This document shows positions 15,570 through 24,584 of a DNA stretch of 26,837 bases, in pieces; the stretch's first letter is position 1, and each line of letters begins with the position of its first letter. The notes beneath the pieces were generated by a model. It worked only from the letters and a program-made list of their open reading frames with translations, was not told the origin of the DNA and made no database searches. This stretch comes from DATJJW01 sp035491935. Its GTDB lineage: Bacteria; Pseudomonadota; Alphaproteobacteria; ATCC43930; CGMCC-115725. The stretch covers positions 1 through 26,837 of the forward strand of contig DATJJW010000136.1 in NCBI GenBank assembly GCA_035491935.1, written 5' to 3'. The position numbers were made by a program, and so were the translations under genes.

Positions 15570-18500
15570 CGGAAGTTCCTCAGTTCACGCAGGACGAGCG
15601 GGTTGAGCGCGGTCGACGAGCGGATGTCGAATACGGCCGAGTGACCGCCGGCCGAGAAGCTGACCCGCATGTCGTCGTCGGCAAGCCGCGACACCTGGCC
15701 CAGGTCCACCAGATGGAACAGACCCCAGGGGCCGGTACGCATCAGGCCCTGCGGCGAGCCTTGGCTCGATTCGAAGACGACGCGGCTGACCGAATTCTGG
15801 TCGCCCGCCGGCGGCCATTGGAACGTCGCCGGCCATTGCGGCCCGTGCTGGTATTCGAGCTTGGCGCCGGCATCCTCCAGCAGCACGCCGGTGGCATTGG
15901 CGTCGAGGTCTTCCGGCGTGATCTGGAACTGCAGGTGGGGCACCTTGCCGCCATCGGGGAAGAAGGCGTCGCGGATCTGGGCCGCGTATTGGAATTCCGC
16001 CAATACGCTGTCGGGGATGCCGAGGCTGGTGTTGCCGACGTCGTTCCAATGCCAGCGCCGGCCGGAGGTGTCGACCAGCGGGCGGAGATGGCTGTTGAAG
16101 AAGCTGTCGAGCAACCCGCCGGGCGCGAACAGCCGGGCGAAGTCGCCGATCGAGATGTCGCGCTTGCCATTCTTGAAGAAGGGATAGCGGCCGTTGACCG
16201 CACGGGCGCAGAAGCCGCCGACATCGCCGCCCCACATGTCGGAGAGCTGGGCGCGCGCGCCGCCGACCGATTGCTGCGAGACATGGCCGGAGATCGCCGC
16301 GATCCAGCCGGAGACCGGGTGCGGCAGCTGCGGCGCTTCGTTGCCGAGTTGCTGGATCGGATCGGCGCCGACACCTTGCGAGGTCCGGGTGAACATGGCG
16401 AGCCGTCCATTGCCTGGGCCGCTCGCGACGTTGCTCAGCTCCTGATAGGCCTCGCCCAGCGTGCGGATCAGATCGTCGACCTGGGCCGGCGCGCCGTTTA
16501 CGGGCGTCACGAAATCGGTGATCGGCTTGAAGTGCAGCGACACCGCCTGGGCGCCGGCCGGCGCCTCGATGCCAGCCGGCTGCGCTGCTGCTGCCGCCGC
16601 ACCGGGTTTGGCCTGCCCCGGTTTCGGCACGCCCGATGCGAGAAGACTGGGGGGCGTGCCGATCTGCGTCTCGGCCGCGACGTCCTTCAGCAGCTTCAAG
16701 AGCGGCATGTCCGGGCTGGAGACCAGGTTCAGCAGCGCAATGGTCTGCTGCACGTCGTTCAGCGGCACGATGCGCAGGTCGTTCAGCATGCCGTCCCATT
16801 GCTGGGTGTAGTCGGCGAAATAGAGCTGCAGCACCTTGGCGCGCAATGCGTCGGTGGCCGTGGTCCCCGCCTCGCTGGTGTCGCCCGTGACCCAGCCCTG
16901 GTTCTGCACCCGCGTGATCACCGAGGAAAGCGCCGGCAGGAAGGATTTGTAGAAGCCGTCATAGGTGTAGAGGCCGGGGATACCCTCGGTCAGCGGCTTG
17001 CCCGAGGCACGGGTGAAGATGTGGTCGGCGGTGGCACCCGCATGGTCGATCGGCCGCCATTGGGGCAGCTGGCTGACGCGCTGGCGGACCAGCGCATAGA
17101 CACGCTGGGCCGGCGTCAGCTTCTCGATGCTCTGGCGCGACTGGGCGATCAGGCTGGCGTCGAGCGGGATGCGGGTGAGGTTGCCGGAGAGCAGCGCATC
17201 CAGGTGGCGCGCCAGATCCTCGCGCAAGCCCTTGCCGGCATCGCCTGGCCAGGTCGCGGCCCAGTCGGCGGTCAGCCATTGCCGCACGGCGTTGGGGTCG
17301 AGCGGCCCGGCGCCCCCCAGCATCAGGTAGATCTTGAGCGCGCCGGTGGTGAAGTCGTCATCGCCCTGATGGGCGCGGATCTGGTTCTGCAGCCGGACCA
17401 GCAGGCGCGGCAGCAGCAAGCCGTTCAGCGCGCGGGCATAGATTTGCTGATGCACCGACATCAGCTTGTCGCCCTGGTAGAGGCCGAAGGTCAGCCAATG
17501 GCTGGCGGTGCCCTCATTGTTGTGCAGGCCGGTCGGCAACGAGCGCAGGATGTCGAGCGGCTTGACGACACGTTCCAAGTCGGCATCGGTGACGTCGCGG
17601 GTCGGGATGCCGGCGACCGCCTTTTCATAGGCGGCGAGCTGGGCGTTGATATGGGCGACCTGGCGCTTGTTCGCCTCATAGCCGGTGGTCCAGGCATAGG
17701 CCAGCACGGCCAGGATGATGGCGGCCAGGGTATATGTGGCGATGCGGATGCGGCGGCGGCGCGCCTCCAGCTTCGGGTTGAGGCTGACCACGGCGGCCTC
17801 GGCGAACACCACCTGGCGGAACAGCCTCGTCAGGAAGAAGCTGCGACCCTGCCGGTTGTTGGCCGGCATGCGCACGGGATCGAGGCCGAAGGTCGTGGCG
17901 ATCGTCGCCATGGTGCGGTCGATCGGCGCGCCGACCTGGACGCTGGAGGTGAAGTAGGTGCCGCGCAGGAGCGGTCGCATCTCGTAATAGCTGGAACGGA
18001 AGATCTCGTTCAGGATCTCCAGCATGGAATCGGCGAGGCTGGCGACCTGGTTGGGGAAGCCATAGACCAGGCCGCGTCGCTCGATGTCGGCCTCCTGCTG
18101 CACGCGCTCCAGCAACTGCTCGTTCAGGCGTACGACCAGACCGTCCAGCTCGGCCGGGAACTGGTTGACGACGCCGCTGTCGGGCGCGCCGTCGTCGAGC
18201 GGATATGTGGCGCCCCAGACCTGCTCGCGCTCGGCCTTGCCCAGCCCATCGAAGAATTCGACGAAGCCCGGCACCAGATCGACCTTGGTGAACAGCATGT
18301 AGACTGGGAAGCGGATGCCGAAGCGGTCATAGAGCTCGTTCAGGCGCTGGCGGATCGAGCGGGCGTGGTTCAGCCGCTCGGTCGGGTCGGGGGCCATGAT
18401 GTCGGCCATGCTCATGACGACGATGGCGCCATTGACCGGCTGGCGCGGCCGATAGCTCTTGAGCAGGTCGAGGAAGCCCAGCCATGCCGCCTGGTCGTGA

Positions 18501-19108
18501 TGCGGGTCGCTGTCCTGGGTCGTGTAGCGTCCGGCGGTGTCGAGCAGGATCGCTTCGTCGGTGAACCACCAATCGCAGTTGCGCGTGCCGCCGATACCCT
18601 TGAGCGGGTCGCGGCCGAGCGAGGTCGAGAGCGGGAATTCGAGGCCCGAGGTCAGCAGGGCCGAGGTCTTGCCCGAGCCCGGCGGGCCGATCATGATGTA
18701 CCAGGGCAGCGTGTAGAGATAGCCGCGCCTTCCGGTCTTCTTGCGCAGCAGGCCCAGCGCCTCCTGCAGCCGGTCGCGCAGCAGGCGCAGCTCCTCGGCC
18801 GAGGCGGCGTCGGCACCTTGGCGCTTCTCGTCCGTGCCGGCGTCGGTCAGGTCGCGCACCATGCGGCGATTGGTCTGGTGCGCCTTCAGATTGATTTGCA
18901 GGTTGAAGACGGCCCAGATCGCGAAGACCGCGACGCAGGCGATCAGGCGCACGATATCGGCCTCGAACGGCCGATGCGTGCCGACCGCGATCATGGCGCC
19001 GAAGTACCAGATCATCATCGCGAATCCCACCGCCCAGATGAGCGACCAGGCCCAGCGCGTGCGGAACAATCCCAGGATCATGGTGAGCGAGGAGAGGACG
19101 CCGGTCAT
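15551..19108 (-). CDS. tssM: TssM, inner-membrane T6SS complex protein (IcmF family)
   Basis: The 1185-residue protein has two N-terminal membrane segments (about 18-43 and 52-70). A cytoplasmic NTPase domain follows, with Walker A GPPGSGKT at 141-148 and LLDTAGRY near 188-195. A third membrane segment is near residue 460 (IATYTLAAIILAVLAYAW), and a long periplasmic part follows. TssM spans the envelope with TssL and TssJ. The Walker A is intact, unlike in some homologues. A low-complexity Pro/Ala segment lies near residue 835, between the helical and C-terminal beta domains. The start overlaps the tssL stop as ATGA. The 3' end overlaps the TagF-PP2C gene. Confidence 0.95.
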   Translation of the reverse strand: MTGVLSSLTMILGLFRTRWAWSLIWAVGFAMMIWYFGAMIAVGTHRPFEADIVRLIACVAVFAIWAVFNLQINLKAHQTNRRMVRDLTDAGTDEKRQGADAASAEELRLLRDRLQEALGLLRKKTGRRGYLYTLPWYIMIGPPGSGKTSALLTSGLEFPLSTSLGRDPLKGIGGTRNCDWWFTDEAILLDTAGRYTTQDSDPHHDQAAWLGFLDLLKSYRPRQPVNGAIVVMSMADIMAPDPTERLNHARSIRQRLNELYDRFGIRFPVYMLFTKVDLVPGFVEFFDGLGKAEREQVWGATYPLDDGAPDSGVVNQFPAELDGLVVRLNEQLLERVQQEADIERRGLVYGFPNQVASLADSMLEILNEIFRSSYYEMRPLLRGTYFTSSVQVGAPIDRTMATIATTFGLDPVRMPANNRQGRSFFLTRLFRQVVFAEAAVVSLNPKLEARRRRIRIATYTLAAIILAVLAYAWTTGYEANKRQVAHINAQLAAYEKAVAGIPTRDVTDADLERVVKPLDILRSLPTGLHNNEGTASHWLTFGLYQGDKLMSVHQQIYARALNGLLLPRLLVRLQNQIRAHQGDDDFTTGALKIYLMLGGAGPLDPNAVRQWLTADWAATWPGDAGKGLREDLARHLDALLSGNLTRIPLDASLIAQSRQSIEKLTPAQRVYALVRQRVSQLPQWRPIDHAGATADHIFTRASGKPLTEGIPGLYTYDGFYKSFLPALSSVITRVQNQGWVTGDTSEAGTTATDALRAKVLQLYFADYTQQWDGMLNDLRIVPLNDVQQTIALLNLVSSPDMPLLKLLKDVAAETQIGTPPSLLASGVPKPGQAKPGAAAAAAQPAGIEAPAGAQAVSLHFKPITDFVTPVNGAPAQVDDLIRTLGEAYQELSNVASGPGNGRLAMFTRTSQGVGADPIQQLGNEAPQLPHPVSGWIAAISGHVSQQSVGGARAQLSDMWGGDVGGFCARAVNGRYPFFKNGKRDISIGDFARLFAPGGLLDSFFNSHLRPLVDTSGRRWHWNDVGNTSLGIPDSVLAEFQYAAQIRDAFFPDGGKVPHLQFQITPEDLDANATGVLLEDAGAKLEYQHGPQWPATFQWPPAGDQNSVSRVVFESSQGSPQGLMRTGPWGLFHLVDLGQVSRLADDDMRVSFSAGGHSAVFDIRSSTALNPLVLRELRNFRCPASF

Positions 19109-20490
19109 GGGGCGCTTCCTTCATTCGAGGTGCTGAAATTTGACGTGCTGGCCGGCGCCGGCACGGCTGAGACCGTGGGCGGGCTGGTCAGGATGATGTC
19201 GATCCGGCGGTTGGCTTCGCGGCCGGCCTCGGTGTCGTTCGAGGTGACCGGCTGGGTGTCGGCCATGCCCTGGGCGCGAACCCGGGACGGATCGGCGAGC
19301 AGCGGCGCGATCACCGCGGCGACCGCGTCGGCGCGCGCCTGCGACAGATGCCAGTTGGACGGGAAGCGGATATTGCGGATCGGGATATTGTCGGTATGGC
19401 CGGTGATCAGGACCTTGCCCGGACGTGTGTCGAGTGCTGCGCCGATGCGGGTCAGCAGATGGTCGTAGCTGTCGTTGACCTCGCTGCTGCCGGAAGCGAA
19501 CATGCCGGCATTGCGGATGCGCACGACGGTATCCGGCCCTTGCGCCACCACGGTGACCAGGCCCTGGGCGATCTCCGGCGCCAGGAACGTCCGCAGCTGG
19601 TCGAGGCCATTGGGCTCGATGGGCGCCGGCGGCGGCGTCGGCGCGGCGATTTGGATCGAGGGCGCCTCGGTAGGCGGCAGCTTGGCCAGCTTCTCCAAGG
19701 TCGTGTCCGACTGGCCGTTGATGGCGAAGCTGAAGCCCGTCGCCATCACGGTGATGATGATCAGCGTCACCGCCATCACCGTCCAGAACTCGATGCCGGG
19801 ACGTAAGGGGCGGAAGGGGGCGGCAACGCCGCGCCAATGCACCGCCAGCTCGCGTTCGACATCGCTGCGGAGATTCACCAGCGTGCGATAGAGCCCGTCG
19901 CGGATGCGTGCATGTTCGAGGGAGCCTTGCGGCAGGATGCGCAGCCGGCCCTCGAATCCCAAGGACAGGCAGAGATACATCAGCTCCAGCACGTGCCGGT
20001 TGGCCGGCGGGTCCTTGAGCAGGTGGTTCAACAGATCGTAGAAGCGTTCGCCGCCGGTAACGTCGATGTGGAAGGTCGAAACCATGCCGCTGCGCGCCCA
20101 GGGGCTGTTGGAACCCCAGGGCGTGTTGAGCACGATGTCGTCGACCGTGGCGCAGAGCGCGTAATGGGCGGCACGCGCGGCCTCGTTCGGCACGCCTTCG
20201 GCCTGGGCGCGGCGCTCGAAATTCTTGATCTCGTTGCCGACGCGCTCACGCAAGCCTTCCATATTGGATTGGCTCGCGGACAGGCGCAGGCGCCGTGCCA
20301 GATTCAGGATCGAGCCCGCGGCCGAGACCAGTGGGTTGATGCCGGCGAGCGTCAGGTCGACATCGTCCTCGGTCGCGAAATCGGTCGGCGGGGCGGTCAC
20401 TTGCGCCGGCGCCGGACGGCGGCCGCCGGGCGTCGGCTTGATGATGGTCGGCTCATAGGCAGCCTGGCCGTAGCTGGGAAAGCTGTTCAT
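19105..20490 (-). CDS. tssL: TssL with C-terminal OmpA-like domain (DotU/ImpK family)
   Basis: The 461-residue protein starts MNSFPSYG. A proline-rich cytoplasmic tail holds EPTIIKPTPGGR at 13-24. A DotU domain covers about 45-230 (NPLVSAAGSILNLARRL, LCATVDDIVLNTPWG). One membrane segment is at about 236-257. A periplasmic OmpA-like peptidoglycan-binding domain covers about 310-436 (LITGHTDNIPI, NRRIDIIL). It forms the inner-membrane complex with TssM. The threonine motif resembles the PpkA site that recruits Fha in Agrobacterium TssL, but that is inference. The ATG at 20490 overlaps the tssK stop (TGATG) and has a GGGGGGT ribosome site five bases upstream. Confidence 0.94.
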   Translation of the reverse strand: MNSFPSYGQAAYEPTIIKPTPGGRRPAPAQVTAPPTDFATEDDVDLTLAGINPLVSAAGSILNLARRLRLSASQSNMEGLRERVGNEIKNFERRAQAEGVPNEAARAAHYALCATVDDIVLNTPWGSNSPWARSGMVSTFHIDVTGGERFYDLLNHLLKDPPANRHVLELMYLCLSLGFEGRLRILPQGSLEHARIRDGLYRTLVNLRSDVERELAVHWRGVAAPFRPLRPGIEFWTVMAVTLIIITVMATGFSFAINGQSDTTLEKLAKLPPTEAPSIQIAAPTPPPAPIEPNGLDQLRTFLAPEIAQGLVTVVAQGPDTVVRIRNAGMFASGSSEVNDSYDHLLTRIGAALDTRPGKVLITGHTDNIPIRNIRFPSNWHLSQARADAVAAVIAPLLADPSRVRAQGMADTQPVTSNDTEAGREANRRIDIILTSPPTVSAVPAPASTSNFSTSNEGSAP

Positions 20491-21833
20491 CACGCACCCC
20501 CCTTGATGGCCCACAACTCCATGTCGATCTGCGCGAAATCCCCCGCGAGATGCACGGCAAGGCCACCGGATTTCTGAAGCTGCTTGAAATGGGCGCTCGA
20601 GCGGTCGAGTTCGAAATAGACCTGGCCCGCGCGATAGGGCAGTTGGCGCGGCGCCACCGGCAGAGGCCGGACCGCGATGCCGGGCAAGGCCACGTTGACC
20701 AGCTGGGCGATCTGCTCGACCGGGCCGATCTTGACCTGGTTCGGGAAGACGCGGCGCAGATGCTCGACCGGCATGTCGGCGCTGACCGCCAGCACGAAGG
20801 TCGCGTTGAACAGCAGCGAGCGGTCCATGATGACGCCGACCTTGATGCCGTGGCGCCGGTCCTGCAGCGGGATGGATGTCGCGGTCTGCTCCAGCACGGC
20901 GCTGAGGCTCGCGCGCAGATCGTTGAAGATCGGCCGGAATGTGCCCTGCAAATCCTCGTGCCGGTAATCGGGGAAGACGGCCGCGCGCTTGGCCTCGGTC
21001 GTGAAGGTCGCCAGCTCGCCCGCGATCTCGACGCAGAGCCGGAAGAAGCGCTCCGGATGCAGCATCGAAGCGGTCGAGAAATAGTGGCGCAACAGGGGTT
21101 CGTAACGGTTGACCGTCTGCAGCAGCAGGAAATCCGCGATCTCGGCAGCACCCTTGGAGGACGGGCCGGAAAGGCGGCCGGCCAGGGCTTCGGCCCGGTG
21201 CTGGATCAGCGCCTGCAACTCGATCAGGAACGCCGCAAGGGGGCCTTGCGCCGCGACGTTGGTTGCAGGCGCGACAAACTGCTCGTCGAGCACGATCGCC
21301 CGGTCGGCGCGCACCTCGACGATTCGGGCCAGTGCCACCTTCTCGTATCCGGCCAACGGCTGGGTTTCCGGCGCAAGCCGCAGCCGCAGCCGCGCCACAT
21401 CCATGGCCGCGGAATGGCCGCTGCCGAGATTGGCGTCCTCGGCATCGTAGCGCGACGGGATGAAGCGGGTGATCGCATCCTCGCTATTGGCGAGGCCGAT
21501 TTCGGCGCCGCCCGGCTGGCGCACCGGCAGGGTCAGGTAGATGATGCAGTTCTTGGTCGTATCGAACAATTCGAGCGGCGGCGGGTGATCCGCCTCGTCC
21601 GGGATCGAGAAAGGCGTGCCGTCCGGCAGGATGCCGCGGGCCGTGACGACGGCGAATTTGCCGATGCCCAGCAGCTCGCGATTGATGGTCAGCTCGCTCA
21701 AGCCCCAGGCGAAGGGGGTGAGCACCTCGCTGCGGGCATTGACCAGGCGCTCGACATGGCGGTCGGCTTGCTGGAAATGCTGGACGCGCAGGAACATGCC
21801 CTCGCTCCAGACCACCCGGTTGCTGGACATCAT
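20490..21833 (-). CDS. tssK: TssK, baseplate-to-membrane connector (ImpJ/VasE)
   Basis: The 447-residue product has the unmistakable TssK opening NRVVWSEGMFLRVQHFQQADRH. It continues with SEVLTPFAWGLSELTINRELLGIGKFAV, a central PLLRHYFSTASMLHPERFF segment, and a C-terminal LPYRAGQVYFELDRSS strand. TssK trimers connect the TssF/TssG wedges to TssL/TssM. Two adjacent ATG codons (21833 and 21830) are possible starts. The first has GGGGAGG eight bases upstream and is preferred. It lies 28 bp after tssJ and overlaps tssL by one base. Its length is normal for the family. Confidence 0.95.
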   Translation of the reverse strand: MMSSNRVVWSEGMFLRVQHFQQADRHVERLVNARSEVLTPFAWGLSELTINRELLGIGKFAVVTARGILPDGTPFSIPDEADHPPPLELFDTTKNCIIYLTLPVRQPGGAEIGLANSEDAITRFIPSRYDAEDANLGSGHSAAMDVARLRLRLAPETQPLAGYEKVALARIVEVRADRAIVLDEQFVAPATNVAAQGPLAAFLIELQALIQHRAEALAGRLSGPSSKGAAEIADFLLLQTVNRYEPLLRHYFSTASMLHPERFFRLCVEIAGELATFTTEAKRAAVFPDYRHEDLQGTFRPIFNDLRASLSAVLEQTATSIPLQDRRHGIKVGVIMDRSLLFNATFVLAVSADMPVEHLRRVFPNQVKIGPVEQIAQLVNVALPGIAVRPLPVAPRQLPYRAGQVYFELDRSSAHFKQLQKSGGLAVHLAGDFAQIDMELWAIKGGA

Positions 21834-21861
21834 GGCTGAAGCCTCCCCCCATGGCGCGGCA

Positions 21862-22371
21862 TCAGGGCTGGCCTTGCTGGATGTCGAGGCCGGTGGCGCC
21901 GACCGTCACGGTGAGCGACAGGCGCTGGTTCGTCGGTACCGGTACGATCTGGCGCCAAGTGTCCTGGTCGATCGCGCGATAGGCGGCAACGAAGCCCACG
22001 TATTTGATCTTGTCGTTTTCGGGAATGGTGATGGTGTGCTTGTCGCCGGGCTGCAGGATGAATTCGTCGCGGCCGATCTCGTCGGCGCCCAAGGTTTGGC
22101 TGTCGTGCTGGATCAGCTGGATCGGGTCGGCCAGCATGAACTTGTCCTTGTCGGCCAGCTGGTAGACACGGGTGACGATGGGTGAGGCGCGGCCGGTGAG
22201 GTCCGGGTTCACATCCGAGCTGGCCTGGACGGAGACGGGGATCGGGCCGCTGGAGGCGCAGGCCGACAGCAGGGCCAGGGCCAGCAGGGCCGCGGCACGC
22301 CAGGCCGAAATAGCCGAGATAAAATAACGGGTGAGCGCAACACGCTTCGCAGGGCGGTGAGAAAGATACAT
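21862..22371 (-). CDS. tssJ: TssJ, outer-membrane lipoprotein of the T6SS membrane complex
   Basis: The 169-residue protein has a basic N-terminus, a hydrophobic stretch (WRAAALLALALL) and a lipobox LSAC with the acylated cysteine at residue 38. The mature part fits TssJ: NPDLTGRASPIVTRVYQLADKDKF, then LGADEIGRDEFILQPGDKHTI and VGFVAAYRAID. TssJ anchors TssM to the outer membrane. The signal peptide is rather long (37 residues), so a start downstream of the first ATG is possible, but no other in-frame ATG exists before the lipobox. The ribosome site is weak. It sits between the FHA gene and tssK. Some rhizobial imp clusters, such as that of Agrobacterium, lack tssJ. Confidence 0.92.
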   Translation of the reverse strand: MYLSHRPAKRVALTRYFISAISAWRAAALLALALLSACASSGPIPVSVQASSDVNPDLTGRASPIVTRVYQLADKDKFMLADPIQLIQHDSQTLGADEIGRDEFILQPGDKHTITIPENDKIKYVGFVAAYRAIDQDTWRQIVPVPTNQRLSLTVTVGATGLDIQQGQP

Positions 22372-22430
22372 GGGGCGATCCGGCTCCGAAAAAGTAATCG
22401 CGGCAAAAGTGATCAGGGTTCTGGCGACGA

Positions 22431-23852
22431 TCAGATGTTGCGGAATTGCTTGGTATAGGCGGTCGAGAACTGGCTGCCCAAAGGCGGTCCCGAGGATTGT
22501 TCGCCGATCAGCCGCTGATGGACCTGCTCGTAACGTTCCCAGCAGCGTGCCTTGTAGCTCTGCTGCAGCATGGTCGAGCCGACACCGCCCTTGACGGTCT
22601 CGGGCGAGAGCTGGTCCAGCACATCGCCGATCACCGTCTTCATGCCCGAGATCAGCGCCACCTCATGGGCCTTGATGTCGCGCAGGCTCTCGCGCACCGC
22701 TTCCGGCGCCTCCATGAAGCCGGTGACCCGGCGGCCGATCAGCACGGCAAGCGTGCCGTCGAGATTGGCCGAGAACTTCAGCGGGTTGTTCTCCTTGGCG
22801 CGCAGCAGCGTGTGCTCGATGCGGAATTCCGATTTCAGGAAGGCGCGCAGTTCGAGCAGCTCGCGCAGGCCGCCCACCGCCTCGCGGAAAGCCAGCCCCA
22901 TCTTGTGCATCATGGCCGGCGCCTCGGCCGGATCGACGACATCGACCGGCAGGCCGACGCCGGCGAGGAAGGCCTGCAGCACGTCGTTCGGTATCGGCTG
23001 GGCCGGCGCAGGTGCCGGAGCTTGGTTCTGATTCTGGTTTTGGGGCTGGGTGGCGGCAGGCTGGGTTTGTGCGACCGGCGGGGCTGCGGGTGCGGAGGCC
23101 TCGACCTCACGAATGGGCCGGTTGCGGAGTTCGGCGATGACGGCTGCCGAAGAGGGCGGCGCGACCGGTTCTTCGAGCAGGGCGGATGCGGCATCGGCGT
23201 CCTGGCTGTGCCAGTCGTTGGGGATGACCGGCGGGCGGATCTCCGGCGGCCGGAAATAGGCGTTGGTCGAGGCATATTGCCCATGGAGCGCCGTTTCCGT
23301 GCCGAAGCCGTGGGCAGGTTTGTACTCGGTGTCCTGCAGCTCGCCCAGCATGTCGCCGAGCTGCTGCTCGGCGACCCGGTCGCCGGGCAGGATCTGGGCG
23401 ATCGATGCCGCGGCCGGCAAGGTGGTGACGCCCGCGCCGAAGCCGGCCTTGGCACCGAAATGGCCGGGATCGTGCTCCGCTGCCGAGTCCGTCGGCGCAG
23501 CCACGGTCGCGACCGGCTGGAGCTTGACGGCGGAAGCGATCTCCAGGCGCAGCGAGCACGGGCCGAGATTGATCACGTCGCCGTCATTGACGGGCTGCGC
23601 ATTGCCGCGCCCGATCGGCGTCGCGGAGCCGGCGACGTAGACGCCGTTGGTGCTGGTGTCGGTGACGAAATAGGTCCGGCCGCGCAGCTCGATCCGGCAA
23701 TGCTGCTTCGACAGATGACGCTGCGGGTCGAGCACGACCCAGTCGTTCTCCATGCCGCGCCCGATCGTGAAGCTGCCGCTATCGCAGATTCGGGTTTCGC
23801 CCTCCGCGATGGAACAATCGCCGGCTACCAAAACCCGTAGGACAAGGGCCAT
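22431..23852 (-). CDS. fha: FHA-domain T6SS regulator (TagH/Fha/ImpI)
   Basis: The 473-residue protein begins with an FHA domain at about residues 5-106. Phosphothreonine-binding landmarks are G31-R32, S48, H51 and N69-G70. A long, poorly conserved Pro/Gln/Ala linker includes a Gln-Asn repeat near residues 270-280. The C-terminal ~190 residues form the TagH domain (FLAGVGLPVD, LRELLELRAFLKSEFR, NPLKFSANLDGTLAVLIG, WERYEQVHQRL). FHA proteins of this type bind a phosphorylated partner and promote T6SS assembly. I chose ATG 23852, which has GAGG five bases upstream. The frame is open 76 codons further, but that part is low-complexity and covers the tandem repeat. It is the first gene of the long operon. 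Confidence 0.92.
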   Translation of the reverse strand: MALVLRVLVAGDCSIAEGETRICDSGSFTIGRGMENDWVVLDPQRHLSKQHCRIELRGRTYFVTDTSTNGVYVAGSATPIGRGNAQPVNDGDVINLGPCSLRLEIASAVKLQPVATVAAPTDSAAEHDPGHFGAKAGFGAGVTTLPAAASIAQILPGDRVAEQQLGDMLGELQDTEYKPAHGFGTETALHGQYASTNAYFRPPEIRPPVIPNDWHSQDADAASALLEEPVAPPSSAAVIAELRNRPIREVEASAPAAPPVAQTQPAATQPQNQNQNQAPAPAPAQPIPNDVLQAFLAGVGLPVDVVDPAEAPAMMHKMGLAFREAVGGLRELLELRAFLKSEFRIEHTLLRAKENNPLKFSANLDGTLAVLIGRRVTGFMEAPEAVRESLRDIKAHEVALISGMKTVIGDVLDQLSPETVKGGVGSTMLQQSYKARCWERYEQVHQRLIGEQSSGPPLGSQFSTAYTKQFRNI

Positions 23853-23883
23853 CACATCCTCGCTGGGATTGAGAAGTTTCTTC

Positions 23884-23941
23884 AGTCTGAAGGTGCGTGA
23901 GTCTGAAGGTGCGTGCCGGGAGGTGCGTGCCGGAAGGTGCG
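23884..23941. repeat. Short degenerate tandem repeat upstream of fha
   Basis: Four adjacent units share the core AGGTGCG. Two identical 16-base copies of AGTCTGAAGGTGCGTG lie at 23884-23899 and 23900-23915. CCGGGAGGTGCGTG follows at 23916-23929 and CCGGAAGGTGCG at 23930-23941. The array lies 32 bp upstream of the fha start and would be part of its leader if transcription starts further upstream. It may be a slippage-prone spacer or a multi-site binding element; the sequence does not say which. Confidence 0.8.
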
Positions 23942-24094
23942 CGGCGGCATGGAAGGTACTTCGGCCGATCATCCCCGGCCCGGCATCCCCCGGCCCGACA
24001 TCCGGCGATTCCAGCACCGCCACGGCGGCACTCGACGGCGATGCCCGGCCAATAGAGGCGGAAGCATAAAATTTTATCAAAAAGTAATGTTTCG

Positions 24095-24122
24095 TTTACC
24101 TCTTGGTTGACCTGAATATAAT
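24095..24122 (+). promoter_or_regulatory. Possible sigma-70-like promoter facing vgrG
   Basis: A perfect TATAAT lies at 24117-24122, with TTTACC (four of six matches to TTGACA) at 24095-24100 and a 16-base spacer. It would give a leader of roughly 455 bases before vgrG. The AT-rich surroundings make a chance match possible. Confidence 0.3.
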
Positions 24123-24170
24123 TTGCAGCCCTACCGCGTCGAGAAGTTTTTTCACGGTAAAGTCAAGTTT

Positions 24171-24207
24171 TTATGGTTAATATGTAAAATTAAGATATTA
24201 ACCATAA
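24171..24207. repeat. Perfect 13-bp inverted repeat, possible operator
   Basis: TTATGGTTAATAT at 24171-24183 is exactly complementary in inverted orientation to ATATTAACCATAA at 24195-24207. The spacer is 11 bases. It is AT-rich, has no T-tract terminator signature and lies in the divergent promoter region. A dimeric regulator site or cruciform is more likely than a terminator. The binding protein is unknown. Confidence 0.75.
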
Positions 24208-24584
24208 TTTGGGGTGCTCCCTGTGGCGGCGGTCGCGGATTGGCAATAAATTCGTAACAATCTTTTGATTATTGACCCATCTGGGGGGTATCGAGACACC
24301 CAAGAAGTCCCGGAAAATCTTGGGGAAAACCCTATCGGATGGCGCGCGGAAATGGCTGTCACAATGAGCTTCACCACACGCTGACAGCGAAATGTTTCTT
24401 GACTCCGTCTGGACAGTTAATAATTTCTTATCGCGTTTCAGTTGCGGATCGGCAACGAGGAGATTCTGAATCGATCGGCTGGACCAACCGCGCTCCAAGG
24501 GCCGAGCAGGACTGAGTTCCATTGCCGGCCCGTTGACATCGACAGTGTTTTGACGGCTTCCGGCATCGGGTGGATGAGGGGCAT

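Larger units (their letters stand above)
23853..24584. other. 732-bp divergent intergenic region between fha and vgrG
   Basis: No convincing gene was found here. The part next to fha (to about 24060) is GC-rich and holds a short tandem repeat. The middle (about 24065-24210) is AT-rich and holds a possible plus-strand promoter and a perfect inverted repeat. The remainder up to vgrG is of intermediate composition. It must contain promoters for both the minus-strand fha operon and plus-strand vgrG. No sigma-54 type TGGCAC/TTGC element was seen. Confidence 0.6.

Noticed and set aside
15383..19468. A plus-strand open frame of 1361 codons antisense to tssM
   Set aside because: It is rich in Arg, Gln, Gly, Ala and Asp, as expected for the shadow of a GC-rich gene. 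The opposite strand encodes a textbook TssM with membrane segments and Walker A.
23853..24080. A 76-codon N-terminal extension of the FHA protein
   Set aside because: The extension is low-complexity and spans the tandem repeat. ATG 23852 has a ribosome site and begins just before the FHA domain.
24190..24522. A 110-codon minus-strand open frame in the fha-vgrG gap
   Set aside because: It has no domain, no ribosome site and an irregular composition. It covers part of the inverted repeat, so I treat it as noise.
24533..24538. TTGACA as a -35 box just upstream of vgrG
   Set aside because: No acceptable -10 lies 16-18 bases downstream.
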